Shown here: positions 12,998-24,524 of the stretch, in pieces | Layout of the letters: every line of letters starts with the position of its first letter | Numbering within the stretch: the first letter of the stretch is position 1 | Notes under the pieces: model-generated | Database searches by the model: none | Seen by the model: the letters and a program-made list of their open reading frames with translations, nothing else | Told to the model about the DNA's origin: nothing | Source: Ilyonectria destructans | Taxonomy: Eukaryota; Ascomycota; Sordariomycetes; Hypocreales; Nectriaceae | Length of the DNA: 64,000 bases | Direction: 5' to 3' | Assembly: GCA_020740775.1 (NCBI GenBank) | Contig: JAHEWK010000001.1 | Span: 2,604,001-2,668,000, forward strand | Position numbers and translations under genes: made by a program

Positions 12998-15900
12998 CGT
13001 GCTATTGTTGCCTGGTCTAGGCCGGACAAAGAGCTCCTTCGAGCGATGGTTTTAAAATTAAGGTGATATAGCTCAATGGCAATGCTTGCTATCTAACAAT
13101 TTTCAAATTTGGCCCCCATATTTCCTACGAACGATTTACTTGGCATATCCAACTTCCCTTGAGTCACTCCTCTCTAAAATGCAGGCAAAAACGTGACCAT
13201 ATAACGAATATCATACCCGGTTGGAGTTAAAGGAGAAACTAGGCAGGTCATCTGGAACTTGATCCATTGGGTTGGTTTGGGTAGACTTGGGCGGAGCTTG
13301 AAGTCTATCACAGATTTTTAAACCCTTCACAGCTGAACATGGTGGAGTCTTAAGCTAGGCAGATTCGTTGAATTTGCCACCTTGTAGCTGAAATGCGATG
13401 CTAGTTGTGTCCCGTTGTGGGAGGATAGGACCCTGAGAATCGCATTACCAGGGCCGCCACTGTACGCGCAGACACTTAAGACTTGATGGTGGGATCGATG
13501 GCAACAAAATAGTGGCAACAAGGCAGACAGTTGACATGTGAGATTGCTTAACTGCCGATTGTCATTTTAATTGGAGACAACGTGATAATCGCCATTAACG
13601 TACCCAGTTGGAGACATGCTTGAATGCGCAGCACACCTAATTGTGATCCTTGCCACTTTGGTATTGAGTTTTTGAGCCATGACCGGGAAATGCCTGTGAC
13701 CGGTAAAGCCGATCCTGGCGGGAATGGCCATTGGACTCATTCCCTATCAAGCCCAGGATTTGTAGATCAATAAACCTGGATTGATAGACCAAGCCACACG
13801 GAGAGTTTGATAACTTCGTTCTCAGCCACGGCTCGGTGTGTGGGAGGACAACCCGAAGCTCCTTGGTCTAAGAGTTAACCAGTGAGCGGACTAGAACATC
13901 CTAGCATCACTAAAATTGGATATGAAATTTGCCACTATTGAGAGAGCGATAATGTGGCTGAAAGGCAGTGGAAGATGAAGCCTAAAATGGGGATTCTCGC
14001 TATGCGTGATGACTACACAAGCTGGGCAGGGCGGATGACGGACGCAGGTAGCATTGTGGGAGGCAGCCTGGCACACAGTACTTGGCCACGTACGTTTTCT
14101 GCAGATTAATTCCCTGCTGGAAGATTGAGTGTCGAAGAATCCAATCAAGCAATCCACTGAGTGGCTGAGGCTCTTGGGCGACGGTAAGTGGCGTTTCCAA
14201 GCGAGGAGTTTCAACTTGGGCAATTGGGTGCTGGGGTTGTTCGGGCCTTCAACGTCGGAGGGCCGCTGCGGCTTACACCGTTACACGTCGGCGCACCTTG
14301 GGTGATGACGCGACGATCCTGAGGGTCCCCTCACAAGCCACAAAACCCCTGCTTCGAGCTCGGGTTGTGGGCAATACAAGGACTTGAGCAAACCCCGAGG
14401 TCCTGTCGTCAGCGGCAAGTATGTAAAGACCATTGACAACGCCGGCATATGTCGTCATTGCGGGATGTTGGATGGAAGAACAAGCGGGCGTGAGGTTCCC
14501 AAAACGGCTACGATCGGCCGGGGCTGTTGAGACCCTTGCTGACAGGACATTGGCTTGAATGGCAGCAGCGCCAATCACGGCGGCGGTGAATAGCTGCTCT
14601 ATTGCGGTGCCCAATCGGCTGGTTCCAGGGACACGGCTGTGTCACGCTCTTTCGCTTCCCACACTCAGAAGTGGCTTCAATCTTGTGCCTCGCCCCTGTT
14701 GTTTATTTAGGTATCTTGGATGGCTCCATCGAGCCGGATTGATAGTTCAACCCGACTGCGTAGTTGAGTCACTAAGTACTTTTGTTAGAAGGGACCCGGA
14801 GCTTTTCATCCGGGCCGGAGTCGACTCCCAGCCCCTTGGAAGGCTTTGATTGGCCAAACGGCGCCTAAAGGGGTCTTTTCCAGGGTCCAAGGGTCTCCTC
14901 CATGACACGGTTTTGTACTACGCTACTTAGTCCGGATGTAGCAGTCGTACGACAGGGACTCGGAGCGGGAACCGAGGGACTGCGATTTGGGAGGTGAGGT
15001 GTGATATGAGGAAATGAGGAGACGAACAGATGAGGAGACGACGCCGATGGGTCCCAGCAATGCGATATACCGAGGCTTGAGGGACAAATCACTGCCTCCG
15101 ATGGATATCGGGGTGGTGCAGGAGGGTGTTGCAAGGGGAAGTCCGCTTAAGAAAGCCTGTTGGAAGCAACAAAACCCCATTGCTGACTTGCCCTGGGAAT
15201 ATCGCCTGAGGGACCTGACGAACAACCCAAGCAAGCCCCGACTAGGGACATCCCCCCTCCAATAGGACATTAGTGCCACGGGAGGCTTGGTCCCCCGGGC
15301 GCCTTAGTTAGAATAATTAGGTGGGTGAGTGGCGGGTGGGTGGGGAGGTGTCGAGAGGCGGGAAGGGATCGACGAGATGGATGGGCCGGACGCCTCCTCC
15401 AAGTTTTGAAGCTCGAGGTGTGGACACGAGAGCCTTCAAGATTGTGTCATCTAGTCTTGGTGGCTTGTGCTTCCGATCCACAGAGGCAACGGCCGGCCTT
15501 GGGTAAGGGTGATGATCGACAATCGATGACCCTGGGCCTACTGTAGGGATGGCGTTTGATGGAGGCTCTTGTGCGGTGACAAACGGTGGTCGACCAGATT
15601 CAGACCTTGGACTAAAAAAGTCATGGGCTGGCCTGGACCATTATTGCTTGGGCTAACACAATGCACAAAGACCGCTAGAGAACCGCCACGCTGCCCGCGG
15701 GCATACGACTGTACGGTAGTGTCGATGTGCAACCAGGGCCATCGTATCGTCCATCGGGCCGGTGAATTGACTTTCGGCCGTGTACTGGCGGGCTTGTCGT
15801 GTTGTCGATCAGATCTCAGGGACCTCCACTGTCCCCCCTCGGCTATTCCCTGTCTTGGCCGGATCCCTGCCTGCTGCAGCTCAGAAGAGCGGCAAGCCAT

Positions 15901-18628
15901 CGTCTCGAACCACTCAGTGGCGACGGGTGCGTACAGGGCCGGTGTCTGAGGGAACCGGCTGCGTGCTGTCGTAGAAGATGGTGTAGTCCCGACCGGACGG
16001 AACGGATGACGGGGGAATATGAAGATGGCAATCGCTAGTCTGCCTTGGACGAGGCGGATGGCGGATGGGTGGGTACCTAAGAAATGGAGAATTCTTGGCT
16101 CTCCGGGCAAGCCAAGAAGGCAGGGGCTTGGTTGCGTCCCTGCGCGCCTGCCTGCCTGGTCGTAGTCGGCACTCTGGGCTGGGGGGTTCCTTCCCACTGT
16201 CGGTGGTACGCAAGGAGGACGGGCAGTATATCTGATGCGTGTGTGAACCACAAACCGACTTCACCTGAACACAGCAGTAATTCCATCCCGACAACAACAG
16301 CAACAACGACGACGACAAAAACAATAACAAAGCACATGGACAGCCTGTGCATGCGTCAAGCAAGCCAAGAATTTGGTGCGCAATTCAAGGCGTGAAGTGA
16401 CCAGGGTTCGTGGTCTTGAGCAACGTCGGTGCTTGCAGAATCCGACAGCCCAACCCAACCCACGAGCCACAAGCCGGTGGCGAAAACATGTCTCGACCTT
16501 CGTCCTTGGCTGTGGATGCACCCTTGTTTTGCCCTGCCAGTTTAACGCCGTTTCCAGGGCTGACCTGTCCTGTACTGTAGGTACGTACCGCAAGATACGG
16601 TCGATCCCTAGGTAGGGAAGTCCGCGCATCGTCTGGTACCTGCAACTTACACTCCGCCACAGTCGACGAGCCGGCTGCAGCGCGGCAGACCCTCGAAGAA
16701 CTAAGCAAACCTTGTCCCCATCTGTGGCGAACAGCACAACTACATGCATGGAACGAACGGCATTTAGAAGATCTGCTCCGTTTCGGAGACGGTGGCACCG
16801 TGGATCCAATGATGGATCGTGTACTGGATCCGTCAATAGATCGGTCCATCTTCGAGCATGGCGACGCCGACGCCACCTCAGAAACCAACCGCCTCGTGTT
16901 TGGCCCATCTCACTGCCAGTCGACATCCATCCATTCCTCAATATCTTTCCTGCATTTAGGCCGCCGTCCACGCCACAGGCCCATCCCACCTCACCCCCCA
17001 CACGCCCCCCCCTGGTCCCTGGGCCGGTGTGTGGCTGTCTCTTCCTCCGCGCCGTCCCTCAACCAATCTCTCCTGTCTCGTCCCCGTCAACGGACCCCCC
17101 GGTTCCTGATGAGCTGTGGCGAGATATCGCCCTAGAGGAGCCACCCTCGTCTGACGGAGACCTCGAATTCTGTTCTTGGCTGGGCTGAGTTGGTACTACT
17201 GTACCTCGGTGTCTCCCAGGTTTCTCACTGTAGCCCATGTACTGTAACGTCCTCGTCATGTACTGATCTTCCGCCCTTTACCTAACTCTTCACCATCTCT
17301 CCACCACCTCCACCTTCTCCTCCGCCACATCTACCAAGCCCACCACGTCTAGTTACGGAGTACCACGCGATCCCAAAACCTCATATGTACCTGCTGGCTG
17401 GGGATCGTCCACCGTCTTTCCTCATTTACCATGATATGGTGGTCCCCAGATCCACGCCCCTCCGTCTCTGCCATCTGGCCAGGTCTCGAGCTGTATGATT
17501 ATCCATTCTCGCCCCCATCTGCCTACTGCATGAGCCCTAAGCCGCACCCTCCTCTGTCTTTTTGAAAGCCCAGACCCTTGGCCTAGTCCCGTCGGCCCCT
17601 GCTTCGCATTGTTCGGCCGCATGGTCTTTGCCTCTCACAAGGCTTTTCTGCAAGACATGGGGTCGATGAATCCCCCATTTCCACCCCTCCAGCACCTGGT
17701 AGCTCCATACTTCACTCCTCTTTCGCGTCCCGTCTCCAAAACACCTGGAGACTCACACTCGCGCATAGAACTCTTCGTTTCTCGACCAATTCGCCTATTG
17801 GGTCTCGGGTCTGTTCTTGGTGCCAGAGCTTTGCACGGTCTGCGTGACTGACCGCTGTCCGATGGGTATTTATTCCCTCTTCAAAGTTCACCGTCTCCGA
17901 AACTGTGGCTCAGAACGTCGTTGAACTGGTGTCCCGAGCTCCCGTCCTGGCCCCAAGGCCACCCATGTCCCTGGTTGCACTAAAGAGCACAGCGAGAAGT
18001 GTTCTCCTGCTACCTGAAGTGCCCTGGCCTTCCCCCTCCATGTCCTGGCCGTTTGGTCCCTCCTTACGCCTTGTTTCGCCCTTTACCCCTCGACTCCCCC
18101 AGGCCCCCGTGGGGCATTAACTGCACGACTTGAGAGCGTCTCCCTGCGTTGCATTGGCGTTTCCGGCTCATTGCCATTTGTCCTGGAGCACGATCCGCAA
18201 CACACCGCATAACATCTCCAACGCACACGATCCACCAACAACTGCCCCCTCTTTCGTCTCTAGCACGCATCTGACAACAGCTCTCTCGACCCCAGACTTA
18301 TTTAGCCCTCCCCCTCTCTTCCCGCTCTAAGCTTCGACCAGTCACAGTTCAGTGAACAGGGGCTAAGTAGTTGCTTATGTGAAAATAGCCCTGTCCGCAT
18401 GTGGCTCCCTCATCCATTAGAGAACAAGAATTTTTCTCCTTATTAACGACATCTTGGGTCTGGATATCCTAGACTGTTGGTCTTAGCTCACAAGGCATCG
18501 ATACTGTCGAAATAGGTACGAGCTCCATGCTATCTTAGCCGCAGCTACAAACGCCTGGAGCTGACTGTGGCCGGATTAATAGCGACATAATCCTCTTTCT
18601 ACGTTGGGATTTCGACTTGACGACACAA
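12998..18628. other. 5.6-kb gene-free region, latter part pyrimidine-rich
   Basis: No supportable gene. From about 13,000 to 14,900 the DNA is of mixed composition with many stops. From about 14,900 to 18,600 it becomes GC-rich and shows long chance open frames on both strands (for example 15,538-16,251 and 16,261-17,001, minus) with low-complexity, proline/arginine/serine-rich translations that resemble no family. Short A/C-rich runs of CAA/CGA triplets lie at about 16,290-16,335. The strand facing the YTH gene is strongly C/T-rich from about 16,900 to 18,350, which suggests a long promoter and 5' leader for that gene. A non-coding RNA is possible but not shown. Confidence 0.6.
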
Positions 18629-20646
18629 ATGGGAGATCTTCCCCTCACCTCGACTCCGGACGTCCGACCCAGCGACCAGAGTCAACAGAAGACTGAGGAT
18701 GCAGAGGGTGAAACGCCAAGTCACGACGAACAACGAATAGCCATCGGGCATGGGCCTTCTCAGCCTCACCACTACCCCCCAGGACTCCCTTACGCATTTA
18801 CGGCCCAGTTTGATATGTCTCAGGCTCCTTCAGTGCACCGTCCAGGGCCTTACAACATGGCGCAGATGGCCAACTCACTTCCCCATGTTGCCTTTCGCCC
18901 TGGACAGTATCCTCATGTCAATCAACAGCAGCAGCGCTACCACCTATCGAACTCTCCTTCCATGATGCAGCATATGCCCCAGTTCATGGGACATCAGACG
19001 GTCCAAATGGCTGGTCAAGGATACTATGTCCAGCAGCCACACATGGGCCAGTATTATGAAGGCCATCATCTGCCACAACACCAACCCGGCCCAGCAATCC
19101 CTCCGAGACAGGCCATGGAATACTACCCAAACCAAATGATAATGAACCAGCAGTCATCAGCCTATTATTATCCTCCGACCCAATACATACATTCTACCCA
19201 TGCAATGCCGAATACAATGATGCCCAGCCAGTTTATGAACCCAGCTGCCGCCACGAACGATACTCGAGCCACGTTTCAGTCGACACCAAACAGTGGTGTT
19301 CATTCTCCTCCTCCAAATCAGGGGCAAGGTAGGCTTTGGAAGCAGCCTCTGGTAAAACCCGAGCTAAGCCGTGGCCCAGACGGAACCGAGAGGCGGCAAA
19401 GCACGGTGCGAGGACCGCCGCGGAAGCCACGCCAGAGTGGTGAGGAAATGAACTTCGATGGTCCTTTTCTCTTAGCTAACTTTGACTTAGGCCATGCAAT
19501 TTGGGTCGGGAACCTCCCTCCACAAACCGACCTAATGAGCCTCGTTCACCATGTATGCAAGGAAGCACCAGGATTGGAGTCGCTGTTCCTTATTTCGAAG
19601 AGTAACTGTGCATTCGCCAACTTCAAGGATGAGGACACATGTATGGCGGCGCAACATAAGCTGCACGATTCCAAGTTTCAATCCGTTCGTCTTGTCAGTC
19701 GACTGCGAAAGAGCACTGTGGAAGGGGCAACTGGAGTGACGGCCCCGACGGGTCCTGCCGTTGTCATGAATCTGGCTTCGAAGAACGAACAGTCCCTGGA
19801 TCTTCCCTCAGATGTCGGAAGTTCTAGTCCGGCCGTGGAACAAGTCACGCAACTCCAGCCAAGTCCGCTAGGAGAAGTCGAAACAGCACAGAAAGATAAA
19901 TTCTTTATTTTAAAGAGCTTGACTGTGGAGGACCTGGAGCTCAGTGTTCGGACAGGAATTTGGGCGACCCAATCTCACAACGAAGAATCATTGAACCACG
20001 CATTCAAGGTAGATGAACATCCTCTCATCGAAACTAAACTATAATTAACTGACTTCGCCAACAGACGGTCGACAACGTATACCTCGTCTTCTCTGCGAAT
20101 AAATCGGGCGAATATTATGGCTATGCACGCATGACGTCACAGATCAATGAAGATCCTGCGGCAGCTATTGAATTCGCACCAAAGACCGTGTCGGCAAGCG
20201 ATCTCGATCTACCGAAAGCGATACCAACCGAGCCAACCGAGCATGCGCCCAAAGGGAGGATCATTGATGACTCCGCGAGAGGAACCATATTCTGGGAAGC
20301 AGAGCGGGATGAGTCTGATAATCTATCTGACACTGAGAGCATCTCTAGTGACAAGAGCGCCGGTGGTGAAGAGGAGGCGACCAAGACATGGGGAAAACCA
20401 TTCAAGCTTGAGTGGCTCTCAACAACCCAGTTGCCATTTTACCGAACAAGAGGCCTGCGAAACCCGTGGAATGCGAATCGGGAGGTCAAGATTGCCCGTG
20501 ATGGTACTGAAATAGAGCCATCGGTTGGGCGCAGGTTGATTGGATTATTCAATCGGATCCAGAGCCCCGGCCTGGCTACGACTGGCATGCAGGTTCCAAT
20601 GGCAGTGATGCCCAACTTCCCACACATGCGATCTTACGGACAATGA
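18629..20646 (+). CDS. RRM + YTH domain RNA-binding protein (candidate m6A reader)
   Basis: Predicted reader of N6-methyladenosine in RNA. Exons 18629-20008 and 20065-20646 join at phase 0 (NHAFK-TVDNVYLVFS); product 653 aa. Residues 1-270 are disordered and rich in Q, P, H, M and Y. An RRM-like domain follows at about 288-362 (HAIWVGNLPPQTDLMSLV to SVRLVSRLRK). The YTH domain spans about 420-640: FFILKSLTVEDLELSVRTGIW, then SGEYYGYARMTS, FKLEWLSTTQLPFYRTRGL, NPWN and KIARDGTEIEP. Two aromatic-pocket candidates are the Trp of GIWAT and the Trp of TIFWE. A long hydrophilic, acidic insertion lies between the central strands. The start is the first ATG of the open frame; an upstream exon cannot be excluded, since the frame stays open 5' of it. 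Domain calls are strong; ligand is inferred. Confidence 0.9.
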
Positions 20647-21868
20647 CGAACCTCATGGATAGACGATTAGGACATTCTATAGGTGCTGACGATAGAATTC
20701 GTCCTGGACATTCCCTTCCAAGAGTTGTTAATTCAAAGACCCGGCAAGACTGGGGTTATGTGCTGGACATAGTTGGGATGATTATTGGGTGAAGTAGCTC
20801 TTTGACTGATTAAACCTTAGCTACTTTTTGTAAGCTACGAGCTGGCTAATGCACTCTAGTCCCGTCACTGGGGACGAATTCTTGCTCATCGTTTGATTTG
20901 AGTGGCACAGGGGTCGAATGGATACAGACCCGCTTTCATCTTGGTCTTGCCTTTGGATGACGGTAACTGCCAAACTAGGTGTCTATGTGGTGACCACGAG
21001 TGTTTCTTTGATTAGCACCAAGGAAATCGGCCAGAAACAAACTATTATTGTCGTGCCTCGCGGGAAATCTGAAACTGATGTACATATATGTACGACTAGT
21101 ACTACAGTAGACTGGGGAGTGTCTGCAATCTCAGACTCCGAGCTTGCAGACATGCTATAAATAGAGACATTCTAAATACTTCAGAGACATTTAGCGTCTG
21201 GTTTGGCTGCAGATGCTATCTACAGTAGGCCTATCTTACTACTGACATCACCCATTATGATTTCGGTGAGCATTTTTCAGATCATCTGAATGCAATGTGA
21301 GAGAGGTGGCAATTAAGTATAGTAAAACCACCCAATATTGACATCGCGCAAACCCGTTGCAGCGAGGGAACGACTTTTCGAGGTTATTCTTGAGGGGAGG
21401 TATTCGTTTAAGACGATGTGACGTCATGAAGTCGTAGTGAGCAACTTTCATTAGGTAAGCCAAACTGAACAGGCGCACGGACCACGATCCTCTCCTGTAG
21501 ATTCATGCGAGGAATACCAGTACTGTCGCCGCGACGATGAGGGCTGCACAGACTACCTATCATCGAAGAACGGTGCGCATCAATACGAACGATTGTGAAA
21601 GCTCACAGCTGTCCCTGGCTTCCCAATTAGGTTGGAATTGTTTTCGAGATGAAGAGTTGCGAGTAAGGTAAGTGGTTGTCTGCTCTATCACTCTGGGTTC
21701 TAGATTCTGGTACGTGCTGGAATCTTCCACCGACATCCACCAGGTTCGAGCATCAACCAGCATGAGGTAGGACGTGATTTGTGAGTGTACGCGTCAGAAT
21801 CGCCCTCACAATCACGTCACTTTTCGTTTGTAAGACCGCTTCTGCCTGTATCCTGCCATTCAGGCGAG

Positions 21869-21910
21869 TTCTAGAAGTTCCGAGTGGAATGCTTCGTGAT
21901 CATTCACGAA
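21869..21910. promoter_or_regulatory. Heat-shock element array upstream of HSP30
   Basis: Heat-shock factor binds alternating inverted nTTCn/nGAAn units with a 5-bp period. At 21893-21910 the sequence TTCGTGATCATTCACGAA has TTC, GA(T), TTC and GAA at exactly 5-bp steps. At 21869-21881 another partial element reads TTC-ta-GAA followed by an imperfect third unit. The array ends 45 bp before the TATA box and about 220 bp before the start codon. Confidence 0.85.
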
Positions 21911-21955
21911 TATGTGTGAAGCCACCATCATTGTCTCCTTTCTCCTTCCTCCAAG

Positions 21956-21961
21956 TATAAA
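21956..21961 (+). promoter_or_regulatory. TATA box of HSP30
   Basis: TATAAA in the context AAGTATAAAGCAACG, 171 bp upstream of the HSP30 ATG and downstream of the heat-shock elements. Position and context fit an inducible TATA-type promoter. Confidence 0.7.
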
Positions 21962-22131
21962 GCAACGATTCACATCCTCCAAAGTTGGAATTACTTCTCC
22001 ATCAGAACACACACAACAATCACTCACAAGAACTTTACACACTCTTGCAAACCAACTTCTCTCCAAACTCTCTCTCCAACAAACTGAACCACTACTCCAA
22101 CAAACCCACTACCCACCACCGAGCAAACAAA

Positions 22132-22812
22132 ATGGCTGCCTTCTTCCCCCGCAACTTTTACAACACCGACAACACCTCCTTCACCCCTCTCTTCCGCCTC
22201 CTCGATGACTTTGACAACTACTCTCGTCAGGGCCAGAGCGCTCGCCAGACCTCACTCCCCCACTGGCAGCCCAAGTTTGATGTCCGCGAGACCAGCACTG
22301 CCTACGAGCTCCATGGTGAGCTCCCTGGCGTGAGCAAGGAGAACGTCCACATCGAGTTCACCGAGCCCCAGACGATGCTCATCCGCGGCAAGACTGTTCG
22401 CACCTACACCTCTACCACCCCTGCTGCCGCCCCCGTTGAGGAGGCCAGCGTGACCGCCGCCATCACCGAGGACAGTGGGGAGCAGAAGCGCCCCCACAGC
22501 CCCTACCAGGCGACCGTCGAGGACGAGTTCGAGGATGTCTCTCACGAGTCCGACTCCGAGGCCACCAAGGAGGTCGAGAAGAAGCAGCCTGACGAGGCAG
22601 CTGTTGAGAAGACACAGCCCGCCGAGAAGACGCCCGCTGACAAGGTCAAATACTGGCTTACCGAGCGCAGCGTCGGCGAGTTCGCCCGCAGCTTCAACTT
22701 CCCCACCCGGGTCGACCAGGACACCGTCAGTGCCAACTTCCAAGAGGGCATCTTGACCATTGTTGTGCCCAAGGCCAAGAAGCACGAGTCCCGACGCATC
22801 ACCGTCTTCTAA
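22132..22812 (+). CDS. hsp30: Small heat-shock protein, HSP30/Hsp20 family
   Basis: ATP-independent chaperone that holds unfolding proteins during heat stress. Single exon, 226 aa. The N-terminal arm has FFPRNFYN and TPLFRLLDDFDNY, as in Neurospora/Aspergillus HSP30-type proteins. The alpha-crystallin domain starts near residue 45 (WQPKFDVRETSTAYELHGEL, then PGVSKENVHIEF). It is interrupted by about 80 acidic and lysine-rich residues (roughly 95-175) and resumes at YWLTERSVGEFARSFNFP, with GILTIVVPKAK and a terminal ITVF that may act as the C-terminal IxI/V-like anchor. The start is the first ATG after an A/C-rich leader; the frame upstream of it is open but non-coding in character. Heat-shock elements and a TATA box lie upstream. 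Confidence 0.94.
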   Translation: MAAFFPRNFYNTDNTSFTPLFRLLDDFDNYSRQGQSARQTSLPHWQPKFDVRETSTAYELHGELPGVSKENVHIEFTEPQTMLIRGKTVRTYTSTTPAAAPVEEASVTAAITEDSGEQKRPHSPYQATVEDEFEDVSHESDSEATKEVEKKQPDEAAVEKTQPAEKTPADKVKYWLTERSVGEFARSFNFPTRVDQDTVSANFQEGILTIVVPKAKKHESRRITVF

Positions 22813-23367
22813 GCGACCAATATTGGACGGCAATTGCCTACCTCAGCACACAGCGCTCCGGTTAAATTTGCAACGGCATTTGTTTGGACCAGCCAGGGTT
22901 TTAATGAATCATTTTCCTGAGCTCAAGTTGCATGGATGGATGTTTTTGGAATGCGCAGCATATTTCTTCGCGACTCGTTGATAGCTTCTGGGCTTTACAC
23001 TCCCTTGTACACTAGCACAAATCATAATAACTACCAAAGAGATTACAATGAACTAAACAATGCCTTTCTGAAATGCAGTGACATGTTTTAAGTATCCAGT
23101 TGGTTCTTCCAGTATTCATCATGCCATGCACTCTCCTGTAAGCGGTGGCAAGCTAAGTGCCTACATGAACCTCACGTGACTTGGCGTACCCTAGTGGCGC
23201 TGTTGCCTTCCCCCAAGACGCGTCCACCGCGCTTTCCATCAACACCATCCCCTCAAATCTCAAGCCATCCTTGATTACCAATCCATCCCTCCCAAAACTT
23301 CAGGACATTTAACATCGTCTCTCTGCACTCTCCCAGGACACGGAACTCTACCCGTACAGCAGCCACC
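22813..23367. other. Intergenic HSP30 3' end and RAD51 promoter
   Basis: 555 bp. The first half is AT-rich and presumably holds the HSP30 3' UTR. The second half is the RAD51 promoter, with CACGTGAC at about 23173-23180 and the MCB-like hexamer listed separately. No gene seen. Confidence 0.65.
23218..23223. promoter_or_regulatory. MCB-like ACGCGT box upstream of RAD51
   Basis: ACGCGT lies 145 bp upstream of the RAD51 start codon. In budding and fission yeast this hexamer binds the MBF-type G1/S activator and is found at DNA replication and repair genes, RAD51 included. Here the site is seen; its use is inferred. Confidence 0.5.
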
Positions 23368-24524
23368 ATGGCTGAGGAGTATGATGAAGCCCAAATGGGC
23401 GAGGATGGCGGCCAAACCGGCCCTGGCGCTCCCACACCACTGGGTGCTCTCGAAGTAAGACATCTCCGGTCCAAATGGTGCAATTGGTACTGACGGTTTG
23501 GGGCTTTAGGGTATCGCCGGCTTAACGAAGCGTGATATCCAGCTCATCGTGGATGGAGGATACAACACAGTGGAATCGGTGGCATATACCCCGCGGCGAA
23601 TGCTGGAGCAGATCAAGGGCATCTCGGAACAGAAAGCAGGCAAGATCCTAGCCGAAGGTTAGTAATGTCAACTCGACGGTGCTCTTCGTATATGTTGCTG
23701 ATCTTCTCAAAGCATCCAAACTAGTCCCGATGGGATTCACCACAGCCACTGAAATGCATCAACGCCGAAGCGAACTGATCTCCATCACGACCGGATCGAA
23801 GAATCTGGACACTCTTCTTGCCGGAGGCATCGAGACCGGCTCGGTTACTGAGCTTTTTGGCGAGTTCAGGACGGGAAAGAGTCAGATTTGTCATACCCTC
23901 GCTGTTACATGCCAGCTGCCTTTCGATATGGGTGGTGGTGAGGGTAAGTGCATGTACATCGACACGGAGGGCACATTCCGCCCAGTGAGATTGCTTGGTG
24001 TCGCCAACCGGTTTGGTCTGTCCGGTGAGGAGGTTCTCGACAATGTCGCTTATGCACGTGCCTACAACTCAGACCATCAACTTCAGCTTCTCAACCAGGC
24101 TGCCGCCATGATGTGCGAGACGAGATTCTCTCTTCTTATCGTGGACAGCGCCACGGCGCTTTACCGTACAGACTTCTGCGGCCGTGGTGAGCTTTCGAAC
24201 CGACAGACTCATCTTGCCAAATTTATGAGGACCCTTCAACGTCTCGCAGACGAGTTTGGCATCGCTGTCGTCATCACCAACCAAGTTGTGGCCCAGGTGG
24301 ATGGTGGTCCCAGTGCCATGTTCAATCCCGATCCCAAAAAGCCCATCGGTGGCAACATTATCGCCCACGCCAGCACCACCAGAATCAGCTTGAAAAAGGG
24401 TCGCGCTGAGACGAGAATTGCCAAGATCTATGACAGCCCATGCCTTCCAGAGAGCGATACCTTGTTTGCCATCGGCGAGAACGGCATTGGTGACCCTGCC
24501 CCTAAGGATATGGAGAAGGACTAA
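23368..24524 (+). CDS. RAD51: RAD51 recombinase
   Basis: Strand-exchange ATPase that forms nucleoprotein filaments in homologous recombination and meiosis (MEI-3 in Neurospora). Exons 23368-23454, 23510-23657 and 23713-24524; joined product 348 aa, normal for the family. Intron 2 splices [17 protein letters not shown], a conserved RAD51 junction. The N-terminal helix-hairpin-helix region (about 30-75) contains [20 protein letters not shown]. Walker A is GEFRTGKS (about 128-135) and Walker B SLLIVDS (about 218-224). The L2 region carries [11 protein letters not shown] and the C-terminus [13 protein letters not shown]. Exon 1 is the short acidic N-terminal tail. All key residues are intact. Confidence 0.97.

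Larger units (their letters stand above)
20647..22131. other. Intergenic region upstream of HSP30
   Basis: 1.5 kb with no supported gene. It holds the 3' UTR of the YTH gene and the HSP30 promoter (heat-shock elements and TATA box listed separately). Open frames are under 80 codons on both strands with no recognisable product. The leader from about 21,985 to the HSP30 start codon is A/C-rich and nearly G-free, as in highly expressed fungal genes. Confidence 0.65.

Noticed and set aside
13061..13125. tRNA-like start GGTGATATAGCTCAATGGC
   Set aside because: It resembles a tRNA 5' end and A box, but there is no B box (GGTTCGANNCC), no acceptor-stem pairing and no plausible anticodon arm.
14273..14614. 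113-codon minus-strand frame with Ala/Val-rich start
   Set aside because: Looks a little protein-like, but it has no family resemblance, no splice partners and no promoter or conservation evidence.
15538..17001. Two adjacent minus-strand frames of 237 and 246 codons
   Set aside because: GC-rich non-coding DNA with Arg/Ser/Pro-rich, random-looking translation, no domain and no sensible splice partners. Expression data could reopen this.
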